Shown here piece after piece: positions 1 through 18,037 of a stretch of DNA of 64,000 nucleotides. Source of the stretch: Begonia masoniana (lineage: Eukaryota; Streptophyta; Magnoliopsida; Cucurbitales; Begoniaceae); contig CM039509.1 of the NCBI GenBank assembly GCA_022432975.1, positions 47,881,186 through 47,945,185 of the forward strand, read 5' to 3'. The notes beneath the pieces are model-generated. The model was not told the DNA's origin, searched no databases, and saw only the letters and a program-made list of their open reading frames with translations. The position numbers and the translations under genes were made by a program. Positions within the stretch are counted from its first letter, which is position 1. Each line of letters begins with the position of its first letter.

Positions 1-1305
<1,305 letters not shown>

Positions 1306-1577
1306 GGAGACGTAAACTTCAGTCGATATGATATGCTTGATAGAGATCAAAAGGAGAAGAAGCCTTGTTCTGCAGAAGAAACGCTCAAGGAGAGAGAGGA
1401 GGGTAGGAAAACTAAGAATGTTTTGATCTCTTGGGTGTTTGAGATGACAGTTCATAATAATGTTGCTATAATTTTCTTAGATCTATAACATTTATGCGTA
1501 AGAATGATACATTACCCAGATGTTAACATCTTTTTGATGCAGAAACATTGTCGAGAGAAACGCAGCCATCGCCGTAG
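1306..1577 (+). CDS. Possible last two exons of an upstream plus-strand gene
   Basis: A pyrimidine-rich tract ending ttcag precedes 97 coding bases (1306-1402) that read as a charged, Lys/Glu-rich peptide and end at a GTAGG donor. A second acceptor (gatgcag, ending at 1542) opens a short exon that stays in phase and stops at 1575-1577. The product is not recognised. The rest of the gene would lie left of the AT array, outside the window. It could equally be chance splice-like sequence. Confidence 0.25.
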
Positions 1578-1671
1578 TGGTTCATGCAGTAAGAGTGTCA
1601 GTGAGTGAGAGTGATTAATCTAGCAACCTACGACGATAACAAACAATTGTGTTTCAACCTGTTTTCTTCAA

Positions 1672-1985
1672 CTCCCTCATCAATCCAAATGAACTTTAAG
1701 AAAAGACCATACTATGCACAGATACTCTTGGTTTCTAGAAGTCGCTTTGTTCGTACAATGGTCCTCTATAAGAAACCGGGGTAATACTTAACCTGTGAAC
1801 ATAACAGACAAGTGTTTCGGGGGCGGAGCTTCGAAAACCCGTACTATACATCCCCCCTCATCAATAAAAATGAGCTTCTTGTTCGAAGAATGCCAATCGC
1901 AATGCACACAGACTCCTGGTTCAGAGAAGTAGCTTTGTTCATTATGTTGGTCCTCAATAAGAAGTCGGGATAATACTTAACTTTT
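1672..1985. repeat. Diverged tandem duplication, two copies
   Basis: Two segments of about 135 bp (roughly 1672-1803 and 1850-1985) share the same order of words: a cctcatcaat start, then tttgttcgta/tttgttcatt, then ggtcctc, and a final gataatacttaac or gtaatacttaac. Point differences are frequent, so the duplication is old. No coding capacity is seen. Confidence 0.6.
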
Positions 1986-2157
1986 CAACGATTCATCTAA
2001 AACAAAAATTTCCCTAAATTACAGGGATAATCCCAATAATTCATAGCAAAACAGAAGCAAATAATACACAAATACGACAACTCGGGTACTCCGAGATAGT
2101 GTCAGTTTCTATTTTTTGAATAAAAAAACTAGCATACCTTGGTTTTTTGAATAATTG

Positions 2158-5096
<2,939 letters not shown>

Positions 5097-5344
5097 GAAG
5101 GAATAGAGGATGTGCTTCCGCTCTTCCCCCTACTGCACTCCTCTCCACTAGGGTTCAAGATCTCGCCTTTGCCCCCCTTCTTCTAATGGAGTCTGAGGTG
5201 TAATTGATAAAAGTCAAATTTTAAGGGGCTATTTTGATATTTTCCCAAAATTCGAAGGACTACTCAGTTTTTAGCAAGCCGAGAGCGCTTCTCTCGTCTC
5301 TTTGAGGAGGTGAAGGCCACCATGCCTGAGACCTTTTGTGGAGA
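5097..5344. promoter_or_regulatory. Divergent promoter and 5' leaders of the rhodanese and helicase genes
   Basis: Only 248 bp separate the two start codons, so both core promoters and leaders must share this space. No clear TATA box sits at a standard distance from either start. A T-rich stretch lies near 5220-5250, and pyrimidine-rich leader sequence with an agggtt motif lies nearer the rhodanese start. Confidence 0.6.
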
Positions 5345-5357
5345 ATGCATCTTCTGA
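5322..5357 (+). other. Upstream ORF overlapping the helicase start
   Basis: An ATG in strong context (gccaccATG) opens an 11-residue frame that stops at 5355-5357, out of frame with and overlapping the helicase ATG at 5345. The helicase ATG itself sits in weaker context (gagaATGc). If both lie on the same transcript, scanning ribosomes would have to leak past this uORF, which usually lowers translation. Whether it is transcribed depends on the unmapped transcription start. Confidence 0.5.
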
Positions 5358-8300
5358 AGCCATTATCAGGTTTTCTCATTCGGTTCTCTGAAAACTCTCT
5401 GCTCAACTCTGCTCATCTCAGCCTCTCATCGAGGCCACATACTTCGTCCATCAGCTTGCTTCCCCTGCTCCGTTACTTTTCACTTTCCCACAGCTGCTTC
5501 CGCGTAGGCAAACGGGGTCTTTGCGGCTATGCCGCCGAGCAATTCTCAGACGACGAGTACGAGTGTGACTTTGAAAACAATAAGGTGATTTGTCAATTTT
5601 TTTTTCTTTCCATTTTTGCTGTACGAGTAATCCGAAGTATGCTAACTGTTTTGATTTTTGATTCGAGCCTTTCTTCTTTCCGTTATCATGGATATGTTTG
5701 CAGATAGATGGCGTTGAATACGATCAAAGAGATGAGTAAACTGAGTTCAGATTGTTTCTATGCATTTTTTCCCTTGTATGTACAACAACTGAAGCGATAA
5801 GTAATGATTATTACTTGCTGCTTTTTCTTCAAACAATATTACATTGAAACATCCAATCTCCAAATTAGCTTTTTACTTTTTGGGATATCTTCCCTGCTAA
5901 AATAATCATTGAAGGAAATCAGAATGTCTGGATGCTTCACTGTGTATATACCGCTAATAGACTCAAATTGAATCATGATGTGATTATTAATTTTACCATG
6001 GCTCTTGCAGAAGGGGCAATAATTATGACAGTTTTTTTTTGGGTATGTTTTTTTTTTTTTTTTGGGTGCGAGAAGTGAGAAGAGAGGAATGTCATATTTG
6101 AATTTACCGTTGTTGTTTAGATTCCCCAAAAAAGTAGTGGTTTCATGCAGGGTGAATATCAAGTTTTTAGAACTTTGATATCACTAAAGTTTTTAAGCGG
6201 CTATTCAGATACTTAGGGGACAGAGAAACATGACTGTATATTCATTGGACACTCCTGAATTTTGAAAATTGATTATTTATTTGAATTCAATGGAGTAGCT
6301 TAACCACTTCGAGAATCTCAAGTTCACAGGATTTAGGGGTCATCTTTTCTAATTTGTCGCCGGAGATCCCGAATGGATACTTTAGAGATTTAAGAGATCA
6401 AAACTTTACAATATTAATAATTTTTAAGAGAATGCATTGTTGTAGGCATCATCTTCTGTGGCAAACATTGATGAGTGGAAATGGAAACTTAGCCTGCTAC
6501 TACGTAATGAAAAGGACCAAGAAATTGTGTCTAGTGACAAGAGAGATAGAAGAGATTATGAGCAAATCTCCAACCTTGCTCAAAGGATGGGAGTTTACTG
6601 GTACATTATCATCTTTTGATACATTTCTTTGTTCTTTTTTATTGTATTTGGTCTTTTTTTTTTTGAGGTTAGCTTTTCAATTTCACAATTCTTGCATCCA
6701 GTGCGATATATGGAAAAGTGGTAGTTGCAAGCAAGGTTCCTCTTCCTAACTATCGGCCAGACTTGGATGATAAGCGACCACAAAGAGAGGTAACAACTTA
6801 TGTCAACTCCATGAATCTCTTTAATATACATATTTGTTTCTTTCGTAGAACAGAACGGTGCCATTAAGTGGATTGGCTTTATTGTTGATTAAAAAGGTGG
6901 TCATCCCTCTAGGCTTGCAAAGGAGGGTGGAAGGTTTACTGGGGGAACATGTTGATCGAGTTCAATTGAGTTATGGGAGGGCTAGTGAACATATAGATAA
7001 TACCAAATCTAATAATCAGATTGAAGATGAGAATGTGGATCAGCATGCAGATGCTTTTCTTGATGGCTCTGTTATGGAAAAGGTGCTTCAGAGGAGGAGT
7101 TTGCGAATGCGAAATATGCAACGATCATGGCAGGTATGTTTTTGGTGTACCGACAAATGTATGGTTTCTTAAGTGGCAGTTCCATGTACTGTAATCCAAT
7201 AGTTTCTTTTGGTTTGTTGATATTATCTTTTCTGATGAACATATTTGAAATATTATAAATCTGAATCCCCCAAATGGATGAAATCTTATAGGACAAGAAC
7301 TTTATGGTTATTTAAAAATTTTGTAGCAACCTTTTCTTGGGGTTTGTAATTTCAAGATCTAAATATCATCCATTTTAGTTGGGAGTTTATCGAATATTCT
7401 TCTGGAATTTTCTTTGCAGTTTTTTTATGGATTTTTTAAAGAATTGAAAACCAATTCCTCGAATCTACTTTTGTAGCAAAGAAATGTACCACTACTGCTT
7501 TCAGTGTTGGGAGTTATATGGAGGTCAGTCCATCGGACGTTGAAATAATGTGTTGGGTGTTATATGGAGGTCGGTCTGCCTGGCTTTGAAAATTTTGTTG
7601 TGAAGGTATTTTGGTTGGAACATGGTTTAAGATTTGTAACGAAAATGAACTTAACACTTTTAGGAGTTTTGTCTTGTCTCGAGGAACAAATTTGTTGATT
7701 TTGACAATAATTTTGTGCAACTCAGTTCCGATGATAAACGATTCAATATCTAAGGTCTAACAATTGAATAAATGTGCCTAAAATTACTACGGCAATACTC
7801 TGTTTCAGAAAATAAAAAAATTTACCTCTGATTACTTTTGATTGTTTTGTTTTTGCTCCTGTGAGAATTTCTTACCTTATAATATTTATATGGTACCTCA
7901 ATTTATAAATTTTTTATGTCAGAGTAAGGAACATCGTTATATAGTTAAATGTAATAATAGTTTGACTTGCTTTAATAGGAATCTCCAGAAGGCAAGAAGA
8001 TACTAGATTTCCGGAAATCTTTACCATCCTTTAAGGAGAAGGAAAAGTTGCTTCAGGCAATAGCACAAAATCAGGTCTAATTAAAACTTGTTCTTACTTT
8101 ATTTTTCTTTGTAGGTGATAGCCGATGGGAGTTCTGGTTTGGTCTTTTCTCATTACTATGATTGATGTATACCTGTACACACCTTTCAAAGAAGTTCTTT
8201 TTAAAAAAATCACCACTTCGTATCATTCTTATCATGCGTGCCCTATTTTAATTTGAAAAAAGGAAAGAAGTAAATAAGAAAGCCAAATATGTTATGAAAA

Positions 8301-11300
8301 TTTCTAGACAAATGCGAAGGCATAGAATAAAAGGAGTTTCTTTTGTTATAAGGAAAATTTTTAAACTTATCCTATTGTCTTGTCCCCACTTCTTTCAACA
8401 GATAGCATTTAACTCTTGACCTAGTTAATTCGTAATCATCAACATAATCCATAGAAAGAAAATGCACCTTAGCTTACTTCTGGTATATCTTACAAGCATT
8501 TGCAGCACAAAACATGATATGCCACAAACATTGAGAAAAGGTGAAAATCAGCCTTTCCTCCAAAAGGCAATTAACAAAGAAAAATTTTCTGTTTTCTGGA
8601 ACAAAGTTTTGAAGAACAACTTACATTGCGAAGTAGGCACCTTGGTTATGAAATGGATATTTTATTTTTCGCCATATTTGCTCAATGAGAGTTTAAAGCA
8701 TAAAGTTGTCTCTGTCAAGATAGTAAATTCTTCTTGTAGTTATCCGGTATAATATTGTTTCATCAAGGTTTTTGAAATTATTTTTAAAGTTTATATTGTT
8801 TTACTCATATTTGTTTTCATTGTAAATGGTATCATTAAAGATCGTGGTTATTTCTGGAGAGACTGGATGTGGAAAGACCACACAACTTCCACATTATATT
8901 TTAGAGTCAGAGATAGAATCTGGTCGTGGAGCTTTCTGTAGAATAATTTGTACGCAGCCTCGTAGAATCTCTGCTATGGCTGTTGCAGAGAGAGTTTCTG
9001 CAGAAAGAGGGGAGCCTCTAGGGGAAACAGTAAGCATTCCCCCTCAAATATACATACAAGTGCACCTGTTTGTTTGTTGATTACTGTAGTTAACAAAATC
9101 TATTTATCTATGACACGAGTGATTATTTGGTAGGTGGGTTATAAAGTTCGATTGGAAGGAATGAAAGGAAAGAACACCCACCTCTTATACTGTACTAGTG
9201 GAATATTACTTCGTCGACTGCTAAGTGATCGAAACCTGGATGGTATAACTCACGTCTTTGTGGATGAAATTCACGAGAGAGGCATGAATGAAGGTTCTGT
9301 TTCAGTAGGTTTTTTTATTCCATCATTTTTTTGCAACTTCATACATTATTTTTGTGCTAACACTTTTTTCCTTTGAATTCAGATTTTTTGTTGATTATAT
9401 TAAAGGAGCTTCTTCCGCGGCGTCGAGATCTGAGAATGGTTTTAATGAGCGCTACTCTCAATGCTGACCTCTTTTCTTCTTATTTTGGGGGAGCACCAAC
9501 TATTCATATTCCTGTAAGCTGGACTAAAACATGAGCTTTTTCTAGTTGATTAATAGTACTTTTAAGGTTTCTGATAAAGTTCAACAACCAGAAATTTAAA
9601 GGAAAACAGGGAAGTATATTGAAGAGAGGAAATACAAGTTAATGAACAGTTCTAGAAGCTCAATTACTTCTTAATGTCCTATTTCCAGAAATAGATAGAT
9701 AGATGCTACTAGTATATTACTTTCCTTATATATAGAGAATCATCTAATAGTTCCCTATACTCCACATCAGCAATACCACCCAAAATGTGCCTTTTCCATG
9801 CTTTCCCCAAGTCCAATATCACATTTCTCCTTCAAATTCTGCCCCTAACCCGTCCCCTATTTTTGGGCTTGGGTCATTTTGCATAAGTAAAGTGTATTGA
9901 GGGTCTATTAGTTTCTTCTGTTACCGTTGCAGTTTTGATATAGTATCTAGACGATATGAAATGTAAAAGGAAAGAAGTGTGATGTTACTTGATGATAACT
10001 TCCAAAACTCTAGAAATTGTTTTGATGAATTTTGTCTCTTTGGCCAACAGTTGTTCATGCGCTTTGGGCGATTGAAAAAACTACTATTGTGTTGTTAGAT
10101 TTGTTGTTTTTTGACTAAGAGAAGGTGGTTGGAGGGACGAATGTGAAGTTCTATTTGGAGATGTTATTTGAATGTTCAGTGACTGTTTAATTGGCATGTG
10201 AACTCTAAAAATTTGAGGATTATAGTTTTTTGTTCAAACTATCATTTTTTAATAGATTTTATTTTGGTTTGTGATGGCTTAACAATTTTGTTTGATGGGA
10301 GTTACTTTAGGAAGATCATATGAGAATCGTGCTTTCACATCTTAATTTTTTTTTCATGACTTACTGCATTTGCAGCATCCCATGGATACACTTCATATGT
10401 TATCACGTTTTATTTATTTGATATTTCTTTTTTATATGACATCACTTGGTTAATTATAACTTGGTCTATAATTATATTATATATACTAATTAAAATTTTA
10501 GCATGGATACATTTTTGTTTAGAATTTTTCTGATCTGATTTAGTATGTTCCAATTTTGATCAAGTTCAGTTTTTTATTTTACTTTCTTCCAACTTAATTC
10601 CTCCTTTTCAATGGTGTGATGTGTAGAGGTTCGACTTTCATTTAAAAATTTCTGTATCTGAAATTTTTGTTTTCTTTTTGCATAGGGTTTTACATATCCT
10701 GTGAGAGCTCGCTTTTTGGAAGATGTATTGGAAATCACAGGATATAAACTGACTTCCTTCAACCAAATTGATGATTATGGTCAAGAGAAAATGTGGAAGA
10801 CACAGAAACAGCTAGCCCCTCGAAAGAGGAAAAATCAAATCTCTACACTTGTGGAGGTATGATGCTCTTAGACTTTTCTAAGTCCTAATGCTGAAAGATT
10901 TGGAAGGTTTGGATTAGCTTCATTTACATCATTGTCAAAGGAATGATTTTGTTGGGCCAACATCGTTTACTTATAATAGGAATGTAGAATATTAATTAAA
11001 AAGTAGTACTTTCTTTGTTCTGTTTGGGGTCTTTCTAAGTAGATCCCTTATTTATATGATTACTTTTTCTAGAAGATACCACTAATTCAATTATACAAAA
11101 GAAGACTGCAAAGAACTCTACCACATGCAATTTACAGTACTGATGCCTAGAAATAAATCCAAAAGGAAGCAAATAAAGTAAAAGTAAGAATACAATGAAT
11201 AGATTTTTTATGATCTAACAACGATGATACTCAAAGAGGCAATAATGTGGCATTGCCCATGAACTCTCTTACTCCATACAACTTTAAAATATAAATTATT

Positions 11301-14300
11301 TGAATTATATTATAAGTAAACAAATAGATTCAATATTTATATAAATAAATATATAAATTCAATATAAAATGTTCTTAGAATTCAATATAAATATGTAATA
11401 CATGCAAATAAAATATATAAAAGATATAAAAAGCTTAGTTACACTTGGTCTGTTAAGCTTCTGATAGCCCGACTCAATTCGATTTGGCATATTGAGCTGA
11501 GTCAAGCTCCGAGGCCAATCCTCGTCTGACATTTTCCAGACACGGCTCTGATTGTGGCTGCATAAGTTAAGAGTTATGCTAATTCATTGTTTTTTTATGC
11601 AGGATGCTCTTAGTAAATCTACCTTTGAGAAATACAGCCCCAGGGCACGTGACTCTCTGTCTTGTTGGACTCCTGAATGCATAGGGTTTAATCTGATTGA
11701 GGCTGTGTTGTGCCACATTTGTCGGAAGGAACGCTCTGGTGCTGTTTTAGTTTTTATGACAGGATGGGAGGATATTAGCAGTTTGAGGGATCAACTTAGG
11801 GCCCATCCCCTTTTAGGAGATCCTAATAGGGTTTTGCTTTTAACGTGTCATGGTTCAATGGCAACAACTGAACAGGTGACAATTTTCTCTCTTTTACTGT
11901 TTGTGATGAGGTTTTACTATGGTGTCAAATGTTACAGTATTATCATGTGTTAGGAGAAAGGGACATGTGTGTGGAACAGGATAAACACTATAAGTTGACT
12001 TGCACAACAAAAAACCAATAGATCTAATGGTGTATTTTTCTCTAAAACTGGGGAATTTCCAAAAAAAGTGTCAGAGTTAAGCTCTATATACACGTGTGAA
12101 TACTTCTGTGTAAAAGGTTCATTTTAGAGCTACACTGGATAAATTTTTTGGAAACTGTTAAAAGTTAGATTTGTGTGATGCTATGTCGGATCCCTAGATC
12201 CTGCTTTGGAGTTTTTGCTTAAAAAAAAAATGTAGCATGATCTCTTTCAAAACATAGATTCTAGTGTCAAACACGAATATTCATGCTAAAATGCTTGATA
12301 ATCATGAAAACCACATGTCTAGATATGACTTCTCTGTGAAAGCGATTGTTGCACCCGAAATTTGTTCTGCATTTACAGCCTTGTAGTTCCGTCAGTAATT
12401 TTCATACTTGATGTTCTTAGATCAATTTTCATCATTTTCTCTTTCAATTTTCTTCTTCAGAAACTCATATTTGAAAAACCACTTCCTAATGTTCTTCAAA
12501 CATAGATTCTAGTGTCAAACACGAATATTCATGCTAAAATGCTTGATAATCATGAAAACCACATGTCTAGATATGACTTCTCTGTGAAAGCGATTGTTGC
12601 ACCCGAAATTTGTTCTGCATTTACAGCCTTGTAGTTCCGTCAGTAATTTTCATACTTGATGTTCTTAGATCAATTTTCATCATTTTCTCTTTCAATTTTC
12701 TTCTTCAGAAACTCATATTTGAAAAACCACTTCCTAATGTAAGGAAAGTGATTCTTGCGACTAACATGGCAGAAGCAAGCATCACTATTAACGATGTGGT
12801 TTTTGTGGTTGACTGTGGTAAAGCCAAAGAGACCACTTATGATGCTTTGAATAACACTCCATGTCTGTTACCTTCCTGGATTTCACAGGCATCTGCATTG
12901 CAAGTAAGTCTGCTTTCCAATTGTCCCTCTTGATTTTTGCATTATTATAAATAATATTGAACTTACATGATTGATAATTCGTTTTTTATGGGAAAAACAT
13001 TATTAGGAATAGCTATTACTTGACGTGCTTTCTAATTTTGTTGGTTCATTAGATTTTATTCATTATACCCAATTTTACGCGTGTGAGTGCATGTCTATCT
13101 ATGACTTCAAAAGCTTGAATTAATGTAAAAATCTTGCTTGATTGCTGCCGTATTAAGTTTGCGGTAGTTAATTCATTATTGCAAATCATACTTTGCAGCG
13201 AAGAGGTAGAGCTGGCCGCGTTCAACCAGGTGAATGTTACCATCTGTACCCAAAGTGTGTTTATGAAGCTTTTTCTGAATATCAGCTTCCTGAGCTTTTA
13301 AGAACTCCATTGAACTCCCTTTGCTTGCAAATAAAGAGTCTGCAGGTTGGGAGTGTAGGAGAGTTCTTGTCAGCTGCTCTGCAACCTCCAGAGCCACTGG
13401 CAGTAAGTATATTTTCCTAGTTGATAGTGATCAACTTCAGAATTTATTCCGCCAATTTCACTTTTGTTCAGAAATAAGAATGACCCTCCTGAAAGAAGAA
13501 CCTATAGATAATTGTTATCATTTTGAGCTCTTAAAATAGTAGTTTAGTGGATATACGTGACTACTTTATTTCGAATTTGTTTGTTCCAGTGCATTAACTT
13601 GATTTATTGGAGGAAACATCTGAAGCTGTAAGCATAAATGATTTGAAATATTTGATATGACTTAGCTTTGGAAATCTTACCTTTTGATTATTTTAAAGTA
13701 GTTTAAAGATTGCCAGTCAAATCATGAAAAAGAATCATCTTTTAGTTTGTGGGAGTTCCATCTCATCCTGCATCCAAATTACTACTGCTAGCTTCATCCA
13801 AGTCAAGCTTCTCTGCCCTTTTATCCAATATTCATCGAACTAATTATTACAATGTTTTTTTTTTTTTTTTCAGAACAAAGAAAAGATGTACTGAAAGATT
13901 AGGAAGATAGCATCCCACTTTATAAGATTTTTTATTAGTAAAATAGTATATTGATGAAACAAAATTGTAGAGGAGTGAGCATGTTAAAAGCTCAACTCTT
14001 CTAAGCACTGTACATACAAAAAGACACTAACTTCACTGCGATATAGGCTGCTTATAAAGAAATATGGAGTGAAAGTGGATGTAGTCGGGAGATTTCCAGT
14101 TTTGTTTTAAGCAATGATAGTGATGGCCTTAATGTTAAGATATCGTAGTTTGGTGTAAATTTTCCCATAACATCTACAAAAGAATCATGGGCATCTAGCC
14201 AACATTTCCTAGTGTGTAAATTGGTGTACCATCTTAGTTAGTCCTTTCTCGTCCTTCATTGCATTACTATAGAGTTCATGGATTGTGAGATTTGATAAAG

Positions 14301-17300
14301 GAGTGGATTGCAGGTTCAAAATGCCATTGATTTCCTAAAGATGATTGGAGCATTTGATGGAAAGGAGAACTTGACAAATCTTGGTTAGTTACTTTTTCCA
14401 TTCTATTTTAATATGCTAAACACCAATCCCCAAATATACATGTGTTTGTGTGTGTGTGTTTGTTACTTGATCATAAGTTTATTTTTAATATTTTATAATC
14501 TTCCTTTGTCTGCTCTCTCTCCTCTCTTCCTTTCTCTTTAATACTACGAAACAGGGAAATTTTTGGCTATACTTCCAGTGGATCCTAAATTAGGGAAAAT
14601 GCTGGTTATGGGAGCTATCTTTCGTTGCTTTGATCCTGTTCTTACGATAGTATCTGGACTTAGCGTTAGAGATCCTTTTCTTTTGCCTCAAGACAAGAAA
14701 GATGTAAGTGTGAAAATTAATGTCATCTGTGAGCATGTAATTACGTCTTGAGATTATTTGTTTGGCTAATGATTTTTTTTAAGTTCTTTCATATGTAATT
14801 GTGCTAATAATCTGTACTAATTGACTAACTAACTACATTGTAAAAAGCCAAACACAGTGATTTCAACTTAAGATACAAGATGAGTATGGCACAGTTTCTG
14901 ATTTAATAAAATCGAGCATTATTTTGAAATTCCGCATTGGACCATTTACCCATATACATGCCCTAATTGATCTCTAGTACTACGAGTTTATGGGAGGTTC
15001 TACCGTGTTATAAGGTGCTTTATTTAAGAAAAATGGGTCTGTTGGAAAATCTCAATTTAGTTGTGCCTCATTTGTTTGGATTTTTATTGAGCATAATTCT
15101 TTATTTTATTATTTGTATCTTACTTGGTTATATTCATAAGTGAAAGTTTGATTTCTAATTTAATAGTTTTTTAAAAATATGTTAATTTCTTAAAATGCTC
15201 CTTGTTTCATTTATCTTACATGGACTGATGTTAAAAGTTTAGTTCTTAAATCTGATTTTCTAGGTTAAAAAACTATCAATTAATTTGTTTGAATTTCTTT
15301 GATTTAGTTAGCAGGAACAGCCAAATCTAGGTTTTCTGCAAAAGATTATAGTGATCATATGGCTCTTGTTCGTGCTTTTGAAGGATGGAAAGATGCAGAA
15401 AGGGAAGGATCAACCTACGAGTATTGTTGGAGGAATTTTCTCTCTGCACAAACTCTTCAGGCAATCCATTCTCTTCGTAAGCAGTTCAGCTTCATTTTAA
15501 GGGAGGCTGGATTGGTAGATGAAAATGCAAGTGTTAATAATAGCTTAAGTCATAACCAGTCTCTTGTTCGTGGAATCATTTGTTCTGGCCTCTTTCCAGG
15601 CATAGCATCTGTAGTGGTAAAGTGTCTGCCGCTGCTTTATCTATACCTTTTTCTATTTCAAGTTTGTTCAATATAGTAATATATTAAAATCATCTTTCCT
15701 TCTTTGATGGGCAGCATAGAGAGACATCCATGTCTTTCAAAACAATGGACGACGGTCAAGTCTTACTTTATGCAGTGAGTATAAAACTGATTGTTTTATA
15801 GCCAGTATATTTCAGTATGTGATGCTTTAATTATGAGTTGGAGGGAAAATGACATACTTAAATTATGAGTTTTGAGGGAAAATGTCATCTCATGGATAAT
15901 GAAAAATACCTTAGTTTTCATGTCTAATGAAAACTACCTATTTTTATTGGAAGTTACATGAAAGGCCTTTATATAAAGTTTTCAACAATCTGCGCATTTT
16001 ATCATGTTAAAAATTATAGATGTTCATTGCTATTGTTGGTCTTTGTTTCAGAATTCTGTGAATGCACGTTTCCAGACTATTCCTTATCCATGGCTGGTCT
16101 TTGGTGAAAAAGTGAAAGTCAACACTGTTTTTGTGCGTGATTCAACTGCTGTATCTGATTCCATTTTGATCCTTTTCGGTGGAGTTCTAAGCAATGGGGT
16201 CCAGGTGATTTTTAAGTTGTAGTTCTCCAAGTACTATATTCATTCTGAGACGGGGGGGATTCTAACATCAACATTTTTCCCATTTTCAGAAAGGGCATTT
16301 GAAAATGCTCGATGGCTACATTGACTTGTATATGGACCCTAGTTTGGCTGAATGCTACGTGAAACTTAAAGAAGAACTTGATAAGCTTATAGAGAGAAAG
16401 GTGCGTTTATTGGCTCTACATGAACATTTAGAGTATAATCAGCATGTAGAGAAGTTCATTTTCGAGCACGTGGATAATAGTACTACAGCTATTCCTTTTC
16501 TTTGATTTAGTTTAGTTTAGCATGACAACTATTCCTTACGCGTGAAACGTTATTTTTCAGGAGGTAAATCTTTTCTCAAGTTCTCTTGATCTCTTTAGCT
16601 TTCATGGTTTAAGTTTGAAATTATAATTTAAGGTTGATTTTTTGGTTATTGTGTTGTTTTGAGAATATGGTTTTCTAACTTTATTTTGGACATTCAAAAT
16701 CAGTGTTTTTTCAAGAAACGAAGTATATAAAAATAATAGAGAGAAACACTTTATTCAAGTAAATTTTCTCTGATTAGAGAGATTTACAAATTTACCCAAC
16801 CAATTAATCTTAAAGAACTCAAAACTATAGGCCCACTTGGCAGCTTTTTCTTATTTATTGTCACTACGCTACCCTACATGAGATTTAATGATCTGCCTGC
16901 TTCTTACTTGTTGGCAGCTTCAAGATCCCAGACTTGATATTCATAAGGAAGGGAAGTACCTAATGCTTGCTGTTCAAGAGCTGGTATCTGGAGACCAATG
17001 CGAAGGGAGATTCGTATTTGGTCGGGAAAATAAAAGGACAAAGAATTCAAACGACGAAGGAAAATTCAGCAGAGATGGAACAAATCCAAAGAGTTTACTA
17101 CAAACCTTGCTGATGAGAGCAGGACATACCCCTCCAAAATACAAAACCAAGCACCTCAAGACAAATGAATTCCGAGCTTTGGTAGAGTTCAAGGGCATGC
17201 AATTTGTTGGTAAACCTAAGAAAAATAAACAGCTTGCTGAGAGAGAAGCTGCTATAGAGGCATTGGCATGGTTGACTCAGACCTCAGACAATAATAAAAA

Positions 17301-17394
17301 TGACGAAGATGACGATACCCCCCTCGACGTCACTGACAACATGCTAAAGCTTCTTGGTAAACGAAGACGATCAAAGGGACGGCCTGGCAGATAG
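5345..17394 (+). CDS. DExH-box ATP-dependent RNA helicase, DExH3/DExH5 clade
   Basis: Exons, all in phase: 5345-5584, 6446-6600, 6702-6789, 6897-7133, 7979-8074, 8841-9029, 9134-9293, 9383-9513, 10686-10856, 11603-11875, 12709-12903, 13199-13402, 14314-14383, 14555-14703, 15308-15616, 15715-15774, 16052-16204, 16290-16400 and 16918-17394 (1155 aa). Visible motifs are Walker [10 protein letters not shown] (about residues 278-286), DEIH (379-382), SAT in motif [16 protein letters not shown] in motif V and QRRGRAGR in motif VI (645-652). HA2 and OB-type regions and a C-terminal double-strand-RNA-binding-like segment follow. The protein should unwind RNA using ATP. The first 60 residues are rich in Ser, Leu and Arg with few acids, like a mitochondrial presequence. 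The related Arabidopsis DExH5 (ABO6) is mitochondrial, so organelle action is possible. The acceptor at 6897 has a weak pyrimidine tract and is the least certain junction. Confidence 0.92.
12253..12740 (+). repeat. 248-bp tandem duplication carrying a 3' splice site
   Basis: Sequence 12253-12492 recurs at 12501-12740 with an offset of 248 bp and almost no differences. Each copy carries the pyrimidine tract, the cag acceptor (ending at 12460 and 12708) and the first 32 bases of the helicase exon. The upstream copy is thus a decoy acceptor with a truncated exon. Reading on from it meets a TAG 14 codons later, so only the downstream acceptor gives the family protein. Confidence 0.93.
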
Positions 17395-18037
17395 CAGTTC
17401 CCAGCCTTATCGATGGAATGGATAGTGATGGGGGTGTTCCTTTTAGAGGGAGTGCAATAACAGAGACAGTATGCTGAAGCTAGGTGAGAGTAGAAACAAG
17501 AGATTCATTCATTCATGTCAATTTCGACACCATTTAAGTTGTTTTGCAAGCATCATTACTGATTACTGTTGTAAAATATATAGTTTCTAATTTATGCTTT
17601 TATTGAAACAATCTGATAAAGAAATAAATCAAGCATTTTATTACACTGGAATTCCCGAATTAACTCGGTTAAATGGCCTTTTTCATGCTTTGACCCATTG
17701 GAATAACACTAAGGGGTGGATCATCATAGCCTTCGCAAGAGCACTATTTCATTCCATTTTTGAAGCAACTTGGATTCTGATGACGATCACGTTAAAAAGG
17801 CTGCTTGTCGAATGCTGCATTCTGAAACTAAAAAGTACTGTCTATAAGAAAAGTAATTTTATTTATTTTGATCAAACCCATGATTGTTTTCCAGCAAAGA
17901 TTCATATAATTATGAATTAAAAGTTAAATAAACTAAATGGGCAATTTTGAAAAAGGGTGCAGTGTTGTACAAACTCGAGCTTAAGCAATTTTAATATTAC
18001 CGGAAAGATAAGTTGGCAGGGGGGAGTTAAATCCTCT
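17395..18037. other. Convergent 3' regions of the helicase and TIM21 genes
   Basis: This is AT-rich sequence holding the 3' UTRs of the two facing genes. The 108-codon open frame at 17594-17920 has no family match and lies where a 3' UTR is expected. I see no other gene. Confidence 0.6.

Noticed and set aside
5336..5344. TTG as an upstream start for the helicase
   Set aside because: Nuclear plant genes rarely start at TTG, and the ATG at 5345 is in frame nine bases later.
17594..17920. 108-codon frame after the helicase
   Set aside because: Lies in the 3' UTR zone, has no family match and no separate promoter.
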